64,000 nucleotides of DNA from Limnoperna fortunei (Eukaryota > Mollusca > Bivalvia > Mytilida > Modiolidae). The notes beneath the pieces are model-generated. The model saw only the letters and a list, made by a program, of their open reading frames with translations. It was not told the DNA's origin and searched no databases. Positions 1 to 11,415 of this stretch are shown piece by piece. Made by a program: the position numbers and the translations under genes. Positions within the stretch are counted from its first letter, which is position 1. The number at the start of each line of letters is the position of its first letter. The stretch covers positions 59,974,074 through 60,038,073 of the forward strand of contig OX104113.1 in assembly GCA_944474755.1 (NCBI GenBank), given 5' to 3'.

Positions 1-180
1 GTGTTGCAGCCCATCTATGGAAAATTGAGTCGGGTAAAGGAATGTACAACACAAACTCTACGACAAACCTACAACTGTACTCGCTGGAGAGGCATATATT
101 TCGCGTATAAGTCTACAACACAAACTCTACGACAACCCTACATCTGTACTCGTTGTAGAGTCATATTTCGCGTATGTCTA
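1..180. repeat. Two-copy tandem repeat, unit about 69 bp
   Basis: Two imperfect copies (about 44-112 and 113-177) each start with TACAACACAAACTCTACGAC and end near TTTCGCGTAT. An open frame across 1-201 only translates the repeat and resembles no protein I know. Confidence 0.6.
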
Positions 181-299
181 CAAGTACATAAAATTCCATA
201 AAATTTCACTAATGAAGATAACCTGGAAGCAACATTACCACAAATATGTAGTTTCGCTCGATCAAAGTAATAGTGGTATTTCCCACAAGCTCTGGTGTA

Positions 300-410
300 A
301 AGTATCAGTATCTAGTCCTTTCGCACAATGTCGATTTCGTACCCAAATTTTCCTTTTCGTACCTCTTTGTCAGTTCGTACCTCGAGCGTTCTGATCAATT
401 CGTTACTTTT
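300..410. repeat. Degenerate TTCGTACC motif array
   Basis: TTTCGTACC or GTTCGTACC recurs three times at spacings of about 20-25 bp, with a fourth degenerate copy, ATTCGTTAC. Two other loci in the window have comparable arrays (GTCAAATCGGCACC near 56.9 kb and GTCGTTTCGCCC at the right edge), so this may be the end of a related transposon. Confidence 0.4.
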
Positions 411-942
411 TTAATCCTAGTATTAACGAGTATTGAAATATGTGTTAATTTATGCGTTTCAAACGAAACTATACGAATTTAGGATTTAACAAGATACAGA
501 ACACTGAAAAAAAAAGTCGTCAACTTGATTGATAAAAGTCCTCAAATTGATTGTCCCCAGGACGATGAACCCTTTTAATCAAAATGAATGTAATTTTAAT
601 CAAGATCATTAATCAATTAATCATTTTGATTAAACATAACAATCAAATTGATTAAACATAACAATCAAGTTGATTAATCATATCATCAAACTGGCTATTT
701 TGTTATCATTTTTGACAAAAACTTCAATCAACATGACTAATCAAGATAACCAAAATGGCAAATTTTGTGATCAATTTGATTTTTATTTTAATCGAGTTGA
801 TTTAAAGCTTGATCGATCCAAATAAGAGTAATGAAGGTTTGATCGCAAAATAATTGGTTTTTATCAGTACCAATAAAACAAATTATAATGTTATAAATTA
901 ACATCTTTGTTTAAATGTTTCATAGATTCATTTTCAGCAAGA

Positions 943-986
943 TTGTGTGTGCGCGTGCGTGCGCGTGTGTGTGTGTGTGTGTGTTG
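943..986. repeat. TG/CG dinucleotide microsatellite
   Basis: Alternating TGTGTG and GCGCGTGCG tract of about 44 bp. The small minus-strand frame over it (891-1100) is a by-product of the repeat. Confidence 0.85.
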
Positions 987-1489
987 TTCTGTACTTTTAA
1001 CACTGTGCAAAGTATATTCATAGAATGAAGGACAGTAACATTGATTTTTATCAATTTTGGCACATTCACATTTTGTGAAACCATCAAATGAAGACAGCAA
1101 TCAATACCAAAATAGTTTTTTTTTTAAGTTTTCAAAAATGTAGATAAAAAAGAAACATAAAAACAAATAAAAATATTTATTTCAATTATTAATGTACCAA
1201 AAAGATAAAAGCAGCATAAAAATATTAATGATATGAAGGTGTGTTCACGTTTTTGGAGAAACGTGAATAGGTAGTAGGCAAAATTAATAAATTTTACCTG
1301 TAATTAGAACAGTAAAACATGTATAAATGAATCTTTGGTAAGTAATAAGTAAAGAATATAAAATATTATACATATTTAATTGAATGACAATACTAAGTTA
1401 CAGGCATAAATAATATATGTGTTAAACATAATTAAAATTATTTATTTATTAAACATAGCTAAAAATTATACTTAAATAAATTTACTGGC

Positions 1490-2110
1490 GGAGTTCTATG
1501 TGAAGGCAGAAGGTAGTTTGGTCGGCGTAGTCAAATTCTGTAATGTCCTGGTTGATGAGTCTTGTTTTTAGTGTCTGAAGTCTGTAGACGATGTGTCTGT
1601 ACTTTTTCTGTTTCGGGTGATGAATTTCGCTTGCCTGTGTTTGAATCTGGTAAAGAATACAGAATATTATACATATTTCCGTCGTCAGCTAGTGTCTGAA
1701 GTCTGTAGTCGATGTGTCTGTACTTTTTCTGTTTCGGGCGATGAAATCCGCCTGTCAGCTTGAATATGGTTGGCCTCTGTGTTTGCTTGAGTTTTCTTTA
1801 GTAGTTCAGTCAGTTGGAAGACATTTGGGTGCGCGTGATGTAGTAGTTTCTTTAGTTTGCTGTGCCATCGTTCTAAGTGATTGTTGGTCCTTGGTCCTGC
1901 GTATTCGAAGTGGTTCCATTGGTTGCGGTTGTCGTTCTCTACCCAGTGTTCTGTCACGTATAGTCGGTGAAGTTGGTCATGTCGATGTTGATATCCTCGG
2001 CGTCTTCAAGTGCGTTTAACCATACATCTGCAACCAAATCCTGTGGTACCAGAGGGAGTACTGCAGCGCGTCTAACCTGTGCATTTCCGTCGTCAGCTAG
2101 TAGCTAGTAC
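1490..2110 (-). pseudogene. MULE/FLYWCH-type transposase C-terminal relic
   Basis: The minus strand encodes about 130 residues of a transposase-derived protein in two frames joined by a one-base shift near 1957. The part from about 2090 holds RRAAVLPLVPQDL and the acidic run NALEDAEDIN. The part at 1685-1957 holds WNHFEYAG, then RTNNHLERWHSKLKKL and HPNVFQL. R-TNN-LE-WH-KL is a pattern I associate with the C-terminal end of invertebrate Mutator-like (FLYWCH/MULE) transposases. The 3' end is scrambled: a segment of about 78 bp at 1572-1650 is repeated directly at 1691-1768. No catalytic region is present. This is a dead fragment, not a host gene. Confidence 0.5.
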
Positions 2111-3288
2111 TTCTCATAACTGACACTAAACACTTCTCATTTCTGAGCATAGCAAGGCATAGCAAGCGTACTTTGTAACCATTCTATAATAATTTGACAC
2201 TGCTGTGCATGGTCTTTTATTGCACTTATTTAATTACAATGATTTATGATATAAGGACATAATAAAATATTTATTTCTCTTTTTATATATATTATAACTT
2301 TGCCATAAATTTCAGATATATTTCCCAGGTTTTAATGTAAACTGCTTAAAACAACATATTTTATTGTTGTAAAAACAACAAGCCCTTCCATTGTTCATTT
2401 CATGTTGGAGAAACATGAATACAATTTTTCAAATGTTGGAGAAACGTGAATAAAACAGACACAAATTACGTCAGACAATTTTAAAGAGTAATACTTAACA
2501 GATAATTGTTAAAAATAAACATTCCAAATGCAAGTATAAATATAATAGTAAAAATTGGAATATAAAATATAAACATGATTTACAGGATAAATTAATCTTT
2601 AAAGATTTATATGTTCCTATTTTTTTAAAATAACATTATTAAATTAAAGTAAAAATGCACCATATTATAGTCTTGTCCTTTATCAATCCGCTCGTGTTGT
2701 CTTGTGTAGTAATAATTTCAAGAACATTTTCATCTTTTCATACTTAGAACACATTCTTTCCGAACAAAGTGCAGTTGTATCTCCTCGATATGTTACATGT
2801 AGGTCAAAAAGACAAAGACAAAGGAGCTACTAGTTCATTTGAATATGTCTTCAACAAAATTTCTTAAGTTGTTACTTCTCATATGCAGTGCATGACTTTT
2901 ATAACAGATGGCAATGATAAGGGCTGAAAAGAAAAAGAAAAATGCATTCATAATTTTTTCTAATCATTGAAATTTATCGTACAACATGCAAAATAAATTG
3001 TACTGAAACATCTTTTTAATAAAATATGTCAAATGAATTATCTCTTGATGTTAAATTTAGGAAATAAGATTAATTGGATATTTTACCACAAGCCAAGCAT
3101 TGCATCCATATAAATTTGAATAAGAGCCTTTTATGGATTTAATGCTTTACATTAGTTAAGTATCCACGAAATCAAACCTTTAATTATTATTATAATTTTA
3201 ATAAGCTAATTTTTTATATTTTAAAATAAATTGATTCGACTGTAGTATGTGAGGCTCTTACCTAGAAATATTACATACTTATTTGATT
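2111..3288. other. No gene seen (2.1-3.3 kb)
   Basis: AT-rich sequence with stops in all frames and no splice-consistent exon that I could support. No repeat family was recognised. Confidence 0.4.
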
Positions 3289-3348
3289 GTTCAGCTCCTT
3301 TGGGGCGTCTTAATTGACAAATAAAATTATCTTATCTTATCTTATAGC
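3289..3348 (+). mobile_element. LINE-like 3' tail with (ATCTT)n
   Basis: A short stretch ends in an AATAAA-like run and three TTATC units. That is the usual form of a 5'-truncated CR1/L2-like LINE 3' end. No coding sequence remains. Confidence 0.4.
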
Positions 3349-3404
3349 ATGACATCATCTATATCAGAAGGTAAGTTCTACTATATCATCACTTACACAT
3401 AAAT

Positions 3405-3480
3405 TTTTCAGCTATATCATTGCGTCCAGTTTTTATTGGGGAAGGAAGCTGGACTACCGGGAGAAAACCTACAACTTTTA
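3405..3480 (-). mobile_element. SINE fragment (tail part)
   Basis: Matches the reverse complement of the tail of the window's main SINE: TTTTTCAGCTATATCATTGC, a CCAGTTTTTATTGGGG segment, then a degraded CCGG-GAGAAAACC box. The tRNA-like head is missing. Confidence 0.65.
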
Positions 3481-3831
3481 CAAAAAAATGACATGGAATG
3501 ACCAGAATGGTAAGAGTAGGTTGATACTGCACACATGGTTTTATTATTAAGCATTACACTAATTTGCTTATTTATTTACAAAGGCTAAATACCTTTGCAG
3601 TGTTCCAAAGTTGAAATGATGTCTTTACAAGATCTCGTATGTTCTCTCTGAAGAAACTTAAACATGAAACTGCAGAACTTTTTCTAATCTGTAAAATAAA
3701 AATCTTGTAAAAAAACATACAAAATGTTATGACCAATTATTTTAAGATGATTGGGTTAAACGCTTTCTATTTTGGGATTTTGTTTCGTGTTGTATCCAGC
3801 AGTGCATGTAGGTGTATGTTTTTTTATTGCA

Positions 3832-4087
3832 GGGCCTCTGTGGCCGAGTGGTTAAGGTAGTTCATCTACTATTGATCATGTGGTCTGTACATGTCAACAC
3901 TGAGGTTGCGGATTCGAGTCTCACTGCGGGAAGGGTGTACTCGACTCCAATCTTAACTGACAGGGACTGCCAGTCTTCCTATCGAAAGTCAGGGGTTTGC
4001 TTTAACCTCCTCGCCCAAAAAACTGGACGCTCCGATATAGCTGAAAAATTGCTGTAAGTGGCATTAAACATCATTCAAACAAAAATA
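3832..4087 (+). mobile_element. tRNA-derived SINE, near full length
   Basis: The head resembles a class II (Ser/Leu-like) tRNA. The A box is TGGCCGAGTGG at about 3841-3851, followed by a long variable segment and a B-box-like GGATTCGAGTC near 3910. The body carries GTGTACTCGACTCCAATCTTAA, AACTGGACGC and GCTGAAAAATTGCTG, and the end runs into CATTCAAACAAAAA. Pol III transcription would start at the head. The 81-codon frame over it is only the SINE read as protein. Confidence 0.85.
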
Positions 4088-4900
4088 ATATTTTTAATTT
4101 GCAGACTTTCAACTCTTTTTGTTCTGTCAGTTCATTCACTTGTATTCTGTACATTATAATAATTAATTTTTTTAGTTAGTGGTTTCATATGGTATCCTAA
4201 AAAGGCGCACTTCATACTACATGTTTACATTACAAAGATGCAAAGTTTAAAATATTTAAAATACCTCTTTCAAGTGAAATTAATTTTATAATTAAAGTGA
4301 AGTCATCCGCTTTTTTTTGAGACACTAAGAAATTCAACTACATGTTTTCTCAAAAACATATTAATTTTCATATAAAGTTTAAGTGAAATATTAATAACGA
4401 AAGATTAGTCACCCACTTTGTTTTGAGACACCGGATATCCACCCATTCTCAAAAACAAATGCCTAGATGACATCAACTTTCATCCCTCAATTTTTAGAAT
4501 AAGTGACAGATTTGGGCTTCAAACATATTAATTTTCATATAAATTTTAAGTGGAATTATTTATAACGAAAGTGAAGTCACCCACTTTGTTTTAAGACAAC
4601 GGGATATCCACCCATTCTCAAAAACATATGCCTAATTGACATCAACTCTCATTTCTGCATTTTTAGAATAAAGTGACAAATTAACTGATGAATCATTAAG
4701 TCTTCAAATAAAAGATCAATAGACTATAGACTAGTTCCACTAAGTAAGAGGGAGTCAGAAACTTGTTTACATTATGCGCATTTCCGTCAAAAGAAACAAA
4801 CATGTATAAATTATTCGTTAAGCTATATTAGTTCCTGCATGTAATTTACAAGTTCTGAAAGGTATCTCGAACATCACTGACTTCATTGTTACATACCGGG
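4088..4900. repeat. Locally duplicated non-coding sequence
   Basis: Segments near 4300-4500 and 4500-4690 are imperfect direct repeats. Shared words include ATTAATTTTCATATAAA, GTCACCCACTTTGTTTT and GGATATCCACCCATTCTCAA. The period is about 180 bp and nothing codes. Confidence 0.6.
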
Positions 4901-4904
4901 ACGT

Positions 4905-5575
4905 TAAATACAAGAATAGAATACAAGAATACAAGTTTATTGGCCAATTATGGGCCCTCGAGGATCAAATACAACACAACATGTATTATTATTACACTAC
5001 ATAAATAACAGAGATTATAAAATTCAATAGCAAACAAATATTAATCGTAGAGAATGAGAAAAAAATTGGGGCATCATAGCTATTAATGAACCTTAAATAG
5101 AACATAGCTTAAGTTATGTTACATTCCTGCAGAAAGCAACTCAACTGGTCAACAATTTCAGAATTTTCACAACTAAAACACAAGAAAATTGTGTCAGATG
5201 CAGAAAGGTTTTCAAAGTTAATGTTATACTTTTTCACAATATTAAAAAAATAAATTTCTTTTGGTATCAAATTTAGGACACTCTGAGAAATAATGAACTT
5301 CGTCTTCAACCCTTTTTAGGTCACATTTATCACATATTCTAAGATCTAATGGGGTCATAGGTTTAGTATATCTACCGAGTTCAACTTTAAGTTGATGATT
5401 ACTTACTCTAAATTTAACAAAACACTTCCTTTTATCAAACTCTTTAATGATATCCAAATGATTGTTCATAACCAAAGTTACATTTGATTTTTAAATACGT
5501 TCTAAGTTTACTTTCTTCAGCAATGAGTTTCTCTCTATGCTGGTACCATAAATTTCAGTATAAATCTTTTAGGTG
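4905..5575 (-). pseudogene. LINE ORF2 C-terminal fragment and 3' tail
   Basis: Minus-strand remnant of a non-LTR retrotransposon. From about 5570 down it reads EKLIAEESKLRTY, then after a frameshift HLDIIKEFDKRKC, RVSNHQLKVELGRY, RICDKC and VHYFSECPKF. This is the familiar C-terminal region with a Cys/His knuckle (C-x2-C...H-x4-C). After the frame ends (about 5109), a non-coding tail leads to three ATTCTTGTATT-like units near 4912-4935, the usual LINE 3' repeat. It is truncated at the 5' side and carries frameshifts, so it is inactive. Confidence 0.65.
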
Positions 5576-6212
5576 CTCGCCAATAGAATATTATAACATA
5601 ATTTTTGTTCTGAGAGAAGGGAGCGAAACTTATTTTTCTATGCCAGAATTTTTTTCTTTCGAATGGGCAAACGGGTGTGCCGTGTTGCATTTTGTAAAAT
5701 ATATGATAAAACAAGATGAATGCAATATATTACTATATGCTTTGGTAATATTGAGATTAAAATAAACTTGTTGCACTTCCTATATAATGCCGGAGAAGTA
5801 TAGATTTCTTTAATTAAACACAGTAAATTATATTTCTCCTCTGTCGCGGCAATATCATGTCGATAATGGCGGCTGCTGTACATGCGTCGAAATTTGATAT
5901 GGTAGCACGTGCTTCTCAATTCTTGATTAACTTCATCATCAGTTTGATTATGTCCTAAGTCACAAACTAATTTGATTATCTTATAGGGAGCATTTGATTA
6001 AATAAGTCATCAGTTTAACGGATTATTTTTTTCAGTGAAATAGCTTGCTCAATAGATCTTTGATGTTAATTGCAATGGGAAATGGGAATTCCTTGTTTAA
6101 ACAATGATTTTCATTTGTCCTTGTCGATGGAATAGGTCCATGCCAAGTTTCACGTTATAAATAATCCACGCAAATGATTGTTTTTACAATTATCAGACTT
6201 TTTGACCAAACA

Positions 6213-6410
6213 TTGAGTGGTTAAGGTAAAAGTAGTTCGTCTACACGTCTGTCAACACTGAGATTGCGGGTTCGAGTCTCACTGCGGGAAGGGTGTACTC
6301 GACTCCAATCTTAATTGACAAGGATTGCCAGTTTTCCTGCTGCAAGTCGGGGGTTTTCTCCGGGTACTCTAGCTTCCTACCCAAATAAAAACTGGACGCC
6401 ATGAAATAGC
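6213..6410 (+). mobile_element. tRNA-derived SINE, internally shortened head
   Basis: Begins at GAGTGGTTAAGG (A box partly lost) and has a good B box, GGGTTCGAGTCTC, near 6269. The body runs through GTGTACTCGACTCC to AACTGGACGCCATGAAATAG and lacks the final CATTCAAAC end. It is followed directly by a GC-richer stretch (6415-6545) that appears to belong to another repeat. Confidence 0.8.
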
Positions 6411-7700
6411 AGGTTTTTCGTATTATGACCTAACAACCCTCCAACGAGAGGGCATCCTTCCCCTATCCGCCACCTGGGGATGCGCTGAGCAGCGCTATGA
6501 ATCGAGCACTGTAAAACCTCAAAGCTCGTTTGTATATTGGTATATATTGTCACTATTTTAATAAACAAATAAAAGGTGGGAAACGTGCATATCCGGACAA
6601 AAGAAAAATGCACATAAAACACACTAAAAATTTTTAAATGGTCCAAAAAATATCGTGACAAATAATGTGACCTTTACATTGAAAAGTCCATATTTTAGGA
6701 ATCGGCTTTGGTTCTTGAAACTGTCACTAGAATTACATAAATTTAACAATGAAAATTCCATTTAATACAAAATAGCTATAGTATGAAATTGCCAGTTGAA
6801 AGAAAATAATATCCACTATTGTTAGAAATGGGTTTTAGAGCAGGTGAGTAATGGACGTGTGTAGGTCGACTATCCGCAAAAATCGACTAAACCTAAACAA
6901 TTTACGGATAGTCGCAAATCAATTTTCCTTCCACTAAACCAACAAACAATTATTGCGACTATCCGCAAAAATGCTTATTATCTAAATATAATAATCATAG
7001 TTCATATAATATTTCTGATTTTTTTGTTTTTTCGGAGATCGGATTGTTTCTAACTTTTTTTTATGGTTTTAATTGAAACTAACGAACACAACTGGATTTG
7101 ACATTGTTGCGTTATATTTTACCTTTTCATATATATTGAAATTGTATACGTTAGAATTCTTTTTTTTACAGATAATCGAAGTAAGAAATTCCATCAACTT
7201 AATAGAAAAGAAATAAATGAATAAAATTTATCTGCAAATATATGCATGAGCGGAAATTTGTATGTTAACACTGAAAATAACAGCCTGAGAACATAATGCT
7301 TCTCCTAGAAAAAAATGATAATTCTGTTGCGGACAATATTAAGTGTGTTCATGAATCATTTATTTCAACAGCTGACTGTTCTGTTTAAATATAAATACAA
7401 ATATCCCAGTACTTGGTATTAGAATCAAAAACCTTAACATTTGATTTTAAAGGAGACTACTCCTCACCTTCCATCATGGCAACATGAACTGAATTTGGCA
7501 AACTTTGACATTTCTTTTAGAGATTACATCACCTATGGAAACCAATCGGCTTATGCCTATATGTACCCTTCATTTATACCTATTCGTCTGAAACCCTGGG
7601 CCCATCTTACTATATGCCATTCGACTTTTACAAAACCTACCCCCAGTTCTATTCCTGTAATGTCAAAATTGATAGGTTTTGAAATTCCATCAAGAGTTTA
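6411..7700. other. Repeat fragments, no gene seen
   Basis: 6415-6545 is a GC-richer segment whose end (ACCTCAAAGCTCGTTTGTA) recurs degenerately at 7868-7886. 6869-6975 holds the word GCGACTATCCGCAAAAAT twice directly and once inverted, which could pair. The 86-codon frame at 7441-7701 resembles nothing I know and has no convincing splice context. Confidence 0.4.
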
Positions 7701-7725
7701 ATTTATCTTAGGCCACCAACCTCCT

Positions 7726-7770
7726 CCATCCGTCCGTCCGTCCATCTATCCATCCATCCATCCATCCATG
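7726..7770. repeat. (CCGT/CCAT)n microsatellite
   Basis: Three CCGT units followed by seven CCAT-type units. Confidence 0.9.
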
Positions 7771-7949
7771 TTTGTTTATTTATTTGGGGGTGGGGTGGGT
7801 GATAGAAGGGGTAAATATATTTATATATCTATAAAACTATACATATACATTGTAGGCTTCTTAAACACCTCAAACCCGTTTGTAAATTCTTTAGGCATAC
7901 GGCATAGTTATAAAATAAAGGTAACTTTAGACAGAATCTAGCGTAGTAA

Positions 7950-9830
7950 ATTGGGACAGTATATTTAATAGTGATAATATCGACCAAATCACCCTAGGTA
8001 TCTCCAGTAACATAAAACGTGCTGCTGAAAAGGCAATTCCTAATAAAATAGTAACCATACGTAAAATCTGATCCAAACTGGCTTACTAATAACATAAGGA
8101 GACTTATCAGGAAAACAAATCGTGCTCGTTCGAAAGCCAAATGTCATAATAATCCTTTAGACTGAAATTAATTTCGACATATAAGAAAAAAGTAACGTCT
8201 AAAGTGCAGAAACCACGCGAAACATATCAAACTAAACTCGTTAATTGTCCAATGTAGACTCGTCGTCCACATCATGGTGGAAACTTTGTAACCAGATTTC
8301 TGGTATAAAGCCGACAAAATCAGGCAACCCTCCTTTACTAAAAACGACATTTTAATTTTCGAATATACTGATATGGCAAATGAGTTAAATGACTTCTTAT
8401 TAGCCCACGTCTTTTAATGGATGCAGCAGCCCAATTAAATCTCCACTGTGTAGGCTTTTTTAAATTGAGATTATTTCCCAAAAGAGTGAAAAAAGCTAAT
8501 GTTACAGCGCTTTTTAAAAGTAATAATCCCAGTGATATAAAAAACTTAAGGCCAATGTCCATATACTGTCCAAGTGCTTGGAAAGATATTCTTACGAACA
8601 CGTACATAACTATTTAATACAATATAAAACATAACTATTTAATACAATATAAAACATAACTATTTAATACAATATAAAACTATTAATCCTAACCAGTCCG
8701 GGTTTACTAAAGGAGGCTCGGCAACAACCAACTTGTTAATATTTCAAATGATTTCGGTAGGGCCTCAGACAGTGGTAAAGAAATAAGGGTGGTATTCTGT
8801 GATATAAGCAAAGCCTTTGATTTATATAAGCAAAGCCTTTGATAGAGTTTGGCATAAAGGCTTGCTTTTTAAATTGCAAAATTATAGAATTTCAGGCAAC
8901 TTACTAAATTGGTTAAGAAACTACTTAAGTGCTAGAGATCAACGCGTTGTGTCAAATGGGAGTTGCTCTGCATGGAAGCCAATTAAGCCAGCGGTTCCAC
9001 AAGGGTCTATATTAGGTCCACTCTTGTTTCTTTTATTTATAAACGACATAGTCACTGAGATCGGTGCCAGCATAAAACTATTTGCAGATGATACAAGTTT
9101 ATATTTAATTGTCGATACCACTGAACATGCTGCAAGATTACTAAACTGTTGATCTTGACAAAATACTCGAATGGTCAAATAAGTGGCTGGACAACTTCAT
9201 TCCACAGAAGACAGAAACCTTAACACTTTCTCGTAAGCTAGTAAAACTCGTACATCCTACTCATGTGACAACAAACACTAATTAAAGTTTAGTCAATAAA
9301 ATAGAGAATGTTCAAATAGAAGCTTTGAGAATTGTGACGGGAGGTACTATATTTGAAAAATAAAAAACTTCAATTGAAAAATTATATGAAGAAACGGGAT
9401 GGGACTCGCTTTCAGACAGGCGAGAGACCCACAAACTTATATTATTTTACAAAATGATTAACTCCAAATTCCCAGATTATTTGCGGTAATTTGTACCTTC
9501 GTCAATTAACAATACGCATAAACATTATACCCGTCAATCACAAAATGTATTATTAAGATCCTTAAAAGAACAAATTTTTACTGGGATATAAATACTAAAT
9601 GCACATGCGTACAAGTTGATACGTCTTCACATTTCCTCTTAAACTTTACAAAATATGATACCATTAGTGAGGAACTAATATTTTCAATCCCATATTCAAT
9701 TCCGGTTGATTCCAAGCTTTTACTTTTGGGGTCAAATTTACTAAATACAATCAAGACAAAGATATCTTTTTAAAAGTCCAGAAGTTTATTTTAAAAAGCA
9801 AACGATTTGTCACTTGTCTAGAAATATAAT
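7950..9830 (+). pseudogene. CR1/jockey-like LINE ORF2, decayed
   Basis: A 5'-truncated reverse-transcriptase ORF with many frameshifts and stops. In order: the linker after the endonuclease (NWDSIFNSDNID, KRAAEKAIPNKIVTIRK, RRLIRKTNRARSKAK; 7950-8150); a finger-region fragment (8430-8560); then the longest open stretch at 8817-9152 with SKAFDRVWHKGLLFKL, VPQGSILGPLLFLLFINDI and the catalytic FADDTSLY box. After a frameshift come LDKILEWSNKWLDNF (about 9154-9200), ALRIVTGG, RRETHKLILFYKM (about 9420) and a degraded C-terminal end to about 9800. Two short tandem duplications interrupt the frame (8605-8680 and 8802-8843). It cannot encode an active enzyme. Confidence 0.8.
8605..8680. repeat. 25-bp tandem repeat, three copies
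   Basis: CATAACTATTTAATACAATA plus five bases, repeated three times with no visible differences. It lies inside the LINE remnant and adds stop codons to the former reading frame. Confidence 0.9.
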
Positions 9831-11195
9831 TTTGGACAATTCCTTACAGGTAAAAATGAACAATTTTAAGGTTGTTCAATTGATTTCAGGTTATGGTGAG
9901 CGATCCAGGTTACTAGGAGCCTCTGGTTACCTTATTGCAGTTGCAGTAAGAATTTATACGACTTATCCAAAACATATTCACATAATAAGTTTTTATCTGT
10001 TTTTTATCTTGTCCTTATACCGCAGGGGAATAGAATGATATTGTTAAAACTTTATATTGTCTAGGCCATAACTTGTTTGTCTCTTGACTCAGTTTTTTAA
10101 TTGGCATATGTGTATATTACTTCAAGACCGTGTTATGTTACATGACAATGATTGACATTTGATCTCTGGATTAGAACATTGGAATAAAATACTGTGGGCA
10201 GGGTGTGCTCTACTCCAACATTGACAACAATTGCCAGTTTTCCTTCCGAGGATCCGGGGTTTTCATTGTGTCGTCTGGACAATAAAAACTGTATGAGATA
10301 ATAAAGAAGGGAATTGCGGCAATTTGGCAGTAAACCTCATTCAAACAAACAAAAAACATCTACTAAATATATACCTGTTAGGTTATTATCCACTGGCGAA
10401 AAGACATAACATTTCTATCACTCGTGAAAGATCAACCGGTCTTTCCCAAAAACGTATGAAAGAACCTATTAATCTGCACCATTTAAACACAGCAACCGAG
10501 ATGAAATATTTAATCAGATCCATTCTTTCTTTGTGTATAAATAATGTCTGTAAAAATGCTAGAAAATTAACTTAAATCTTTGCAAACATTTTATTTACAT
10601 TATAAGAGGAACATTCGCTTCTACTAGAATATGATATGATAAACAATCTGAAAATTTTCGTAATATGGCAGTAATTGAAGTGTGTAAACAATATAAGTAC
10701 GCCTCCCATATGACTCATGCGCATGTTTTGACACCGAAATTGGGGACTGCAACTTAATCACTATGCACTTTGTGACTACGTCTGCCAGATTTAATTTTAG
10801 TGATAAGATGGCATACTTTGTTCAATTGCTTGTCATAAGATTTCCTAACTGTGTGGATGTGTATCTGACCTTGAGAAGAGAAACATAATATTAAAAATAA
10901 ATCTAAGGTTGGTTTTTGTATATTAGCATTCAGGACACATATACTGAAAATAATTTGTCAAAGAATTGTATTCAAACTTGCCATAAAGTTATTACAAACT
11001 TTTATTCGTAGAAGAAAGCAATATAATTATAATAGGTGACATGATTTATACACACAAAGGAAAAACAAATATTTTAATCAATACACTACATTTACAATGA
11101 ACATTTTCAAACAAAGATATGGCTTTGACAGGAAGAGACACAAAATCTTAAAGGGGAATAACTCTAAAATACATTGAATTAAAACAATACATCTG
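9831..11195. other. No gene seen (9.8-11.2 kb apart from the SINE)
   Basis: AT-rich sequence. Small frames at 9814-10038 and 10324-10575 show no domain, signal sequence or splice context, and the second partly overlaps the SINE end. Confidence 0.4.
10192..10350 (+). mobile_element. Degenerate SINE fragment
   Basis: Body of the same SINE family without its tRNA head: GGGCAGGGTGTGCTCTACTCC, a TTGCCAGTTTTCC segment, CTGGACAATAAAAACTG, and the CATTCAAACAAAC end at about 10340. It is more diverged than the copies at 25.1 and 47.8 kb. Confidence 0.7.
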
Positions 11196-11199
11196 ACTA

Positions 11200-11415
11200 A
11201 GTAACATAACTTCTTATTCTGAAGCATGTGGAAATATACTTTGTTAATGTCTCTATAACATGCAATCTTCATTTATTAGTAGTCATATAAATTTATCTTC
11301 ATCAGAGAGCTTTAAGAAGTTAGAATTATTAATATCTGTAAAGAATTCATCTCTAATGCTTTTATATTTGGCACTTTGGGTTAAAATGTGGAGCTCTCCC
11401 TCAATGATATATTAT
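11200..11415 (-). pseudogene. LINE ORF2 C-terminal fragment
   Basis: Read on the minus strand from about 11405 this gives GELHILTQSAKYKSIRDEF, then LKLSDEDKFI, a stop, and LINEDC. This is the end of the C-terminal region of CR1/jockey-like ORF2 proteins, normally HFL-CP-Y-IR-E followed by LSDEDKF-WL. It has in-frame stops and no reverse transcriptase. Confidence 0.55.

Larger units (their letters stand above)
502..6037. mobile_element. Possible element bounded by CACTGAAAAAAA ends
   Basis: The left end at 502 reads CACTGAAAAAAA and the right end at 6037 is its reverse complement. TTGATTA-type subterminal repeats lie inside both ends (540-800 and 5920-6010). CACTG termini are typical of animal CACTA/EnSpm elements. 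No matching transposase was found inside. The interior holds a MULE relic, SINEs and a LINE end, so it would be a heavily nested relic. Chance pairing of A-rich ends cannot be excluded. Confidence 0.25.

Noticed and set aside
3840..3930. Functional tRNA-Ser/Leu gene
   Set aside because: A and B boxes are present but the acceptor and anticodon stems do not pair as in a tRNA, and the SINE body follows directly.
3812..4057. 81-codon plus-strand ORF
   Set aside because: It is colinear with a tRNA-derived SINE, including its A and B boxes.
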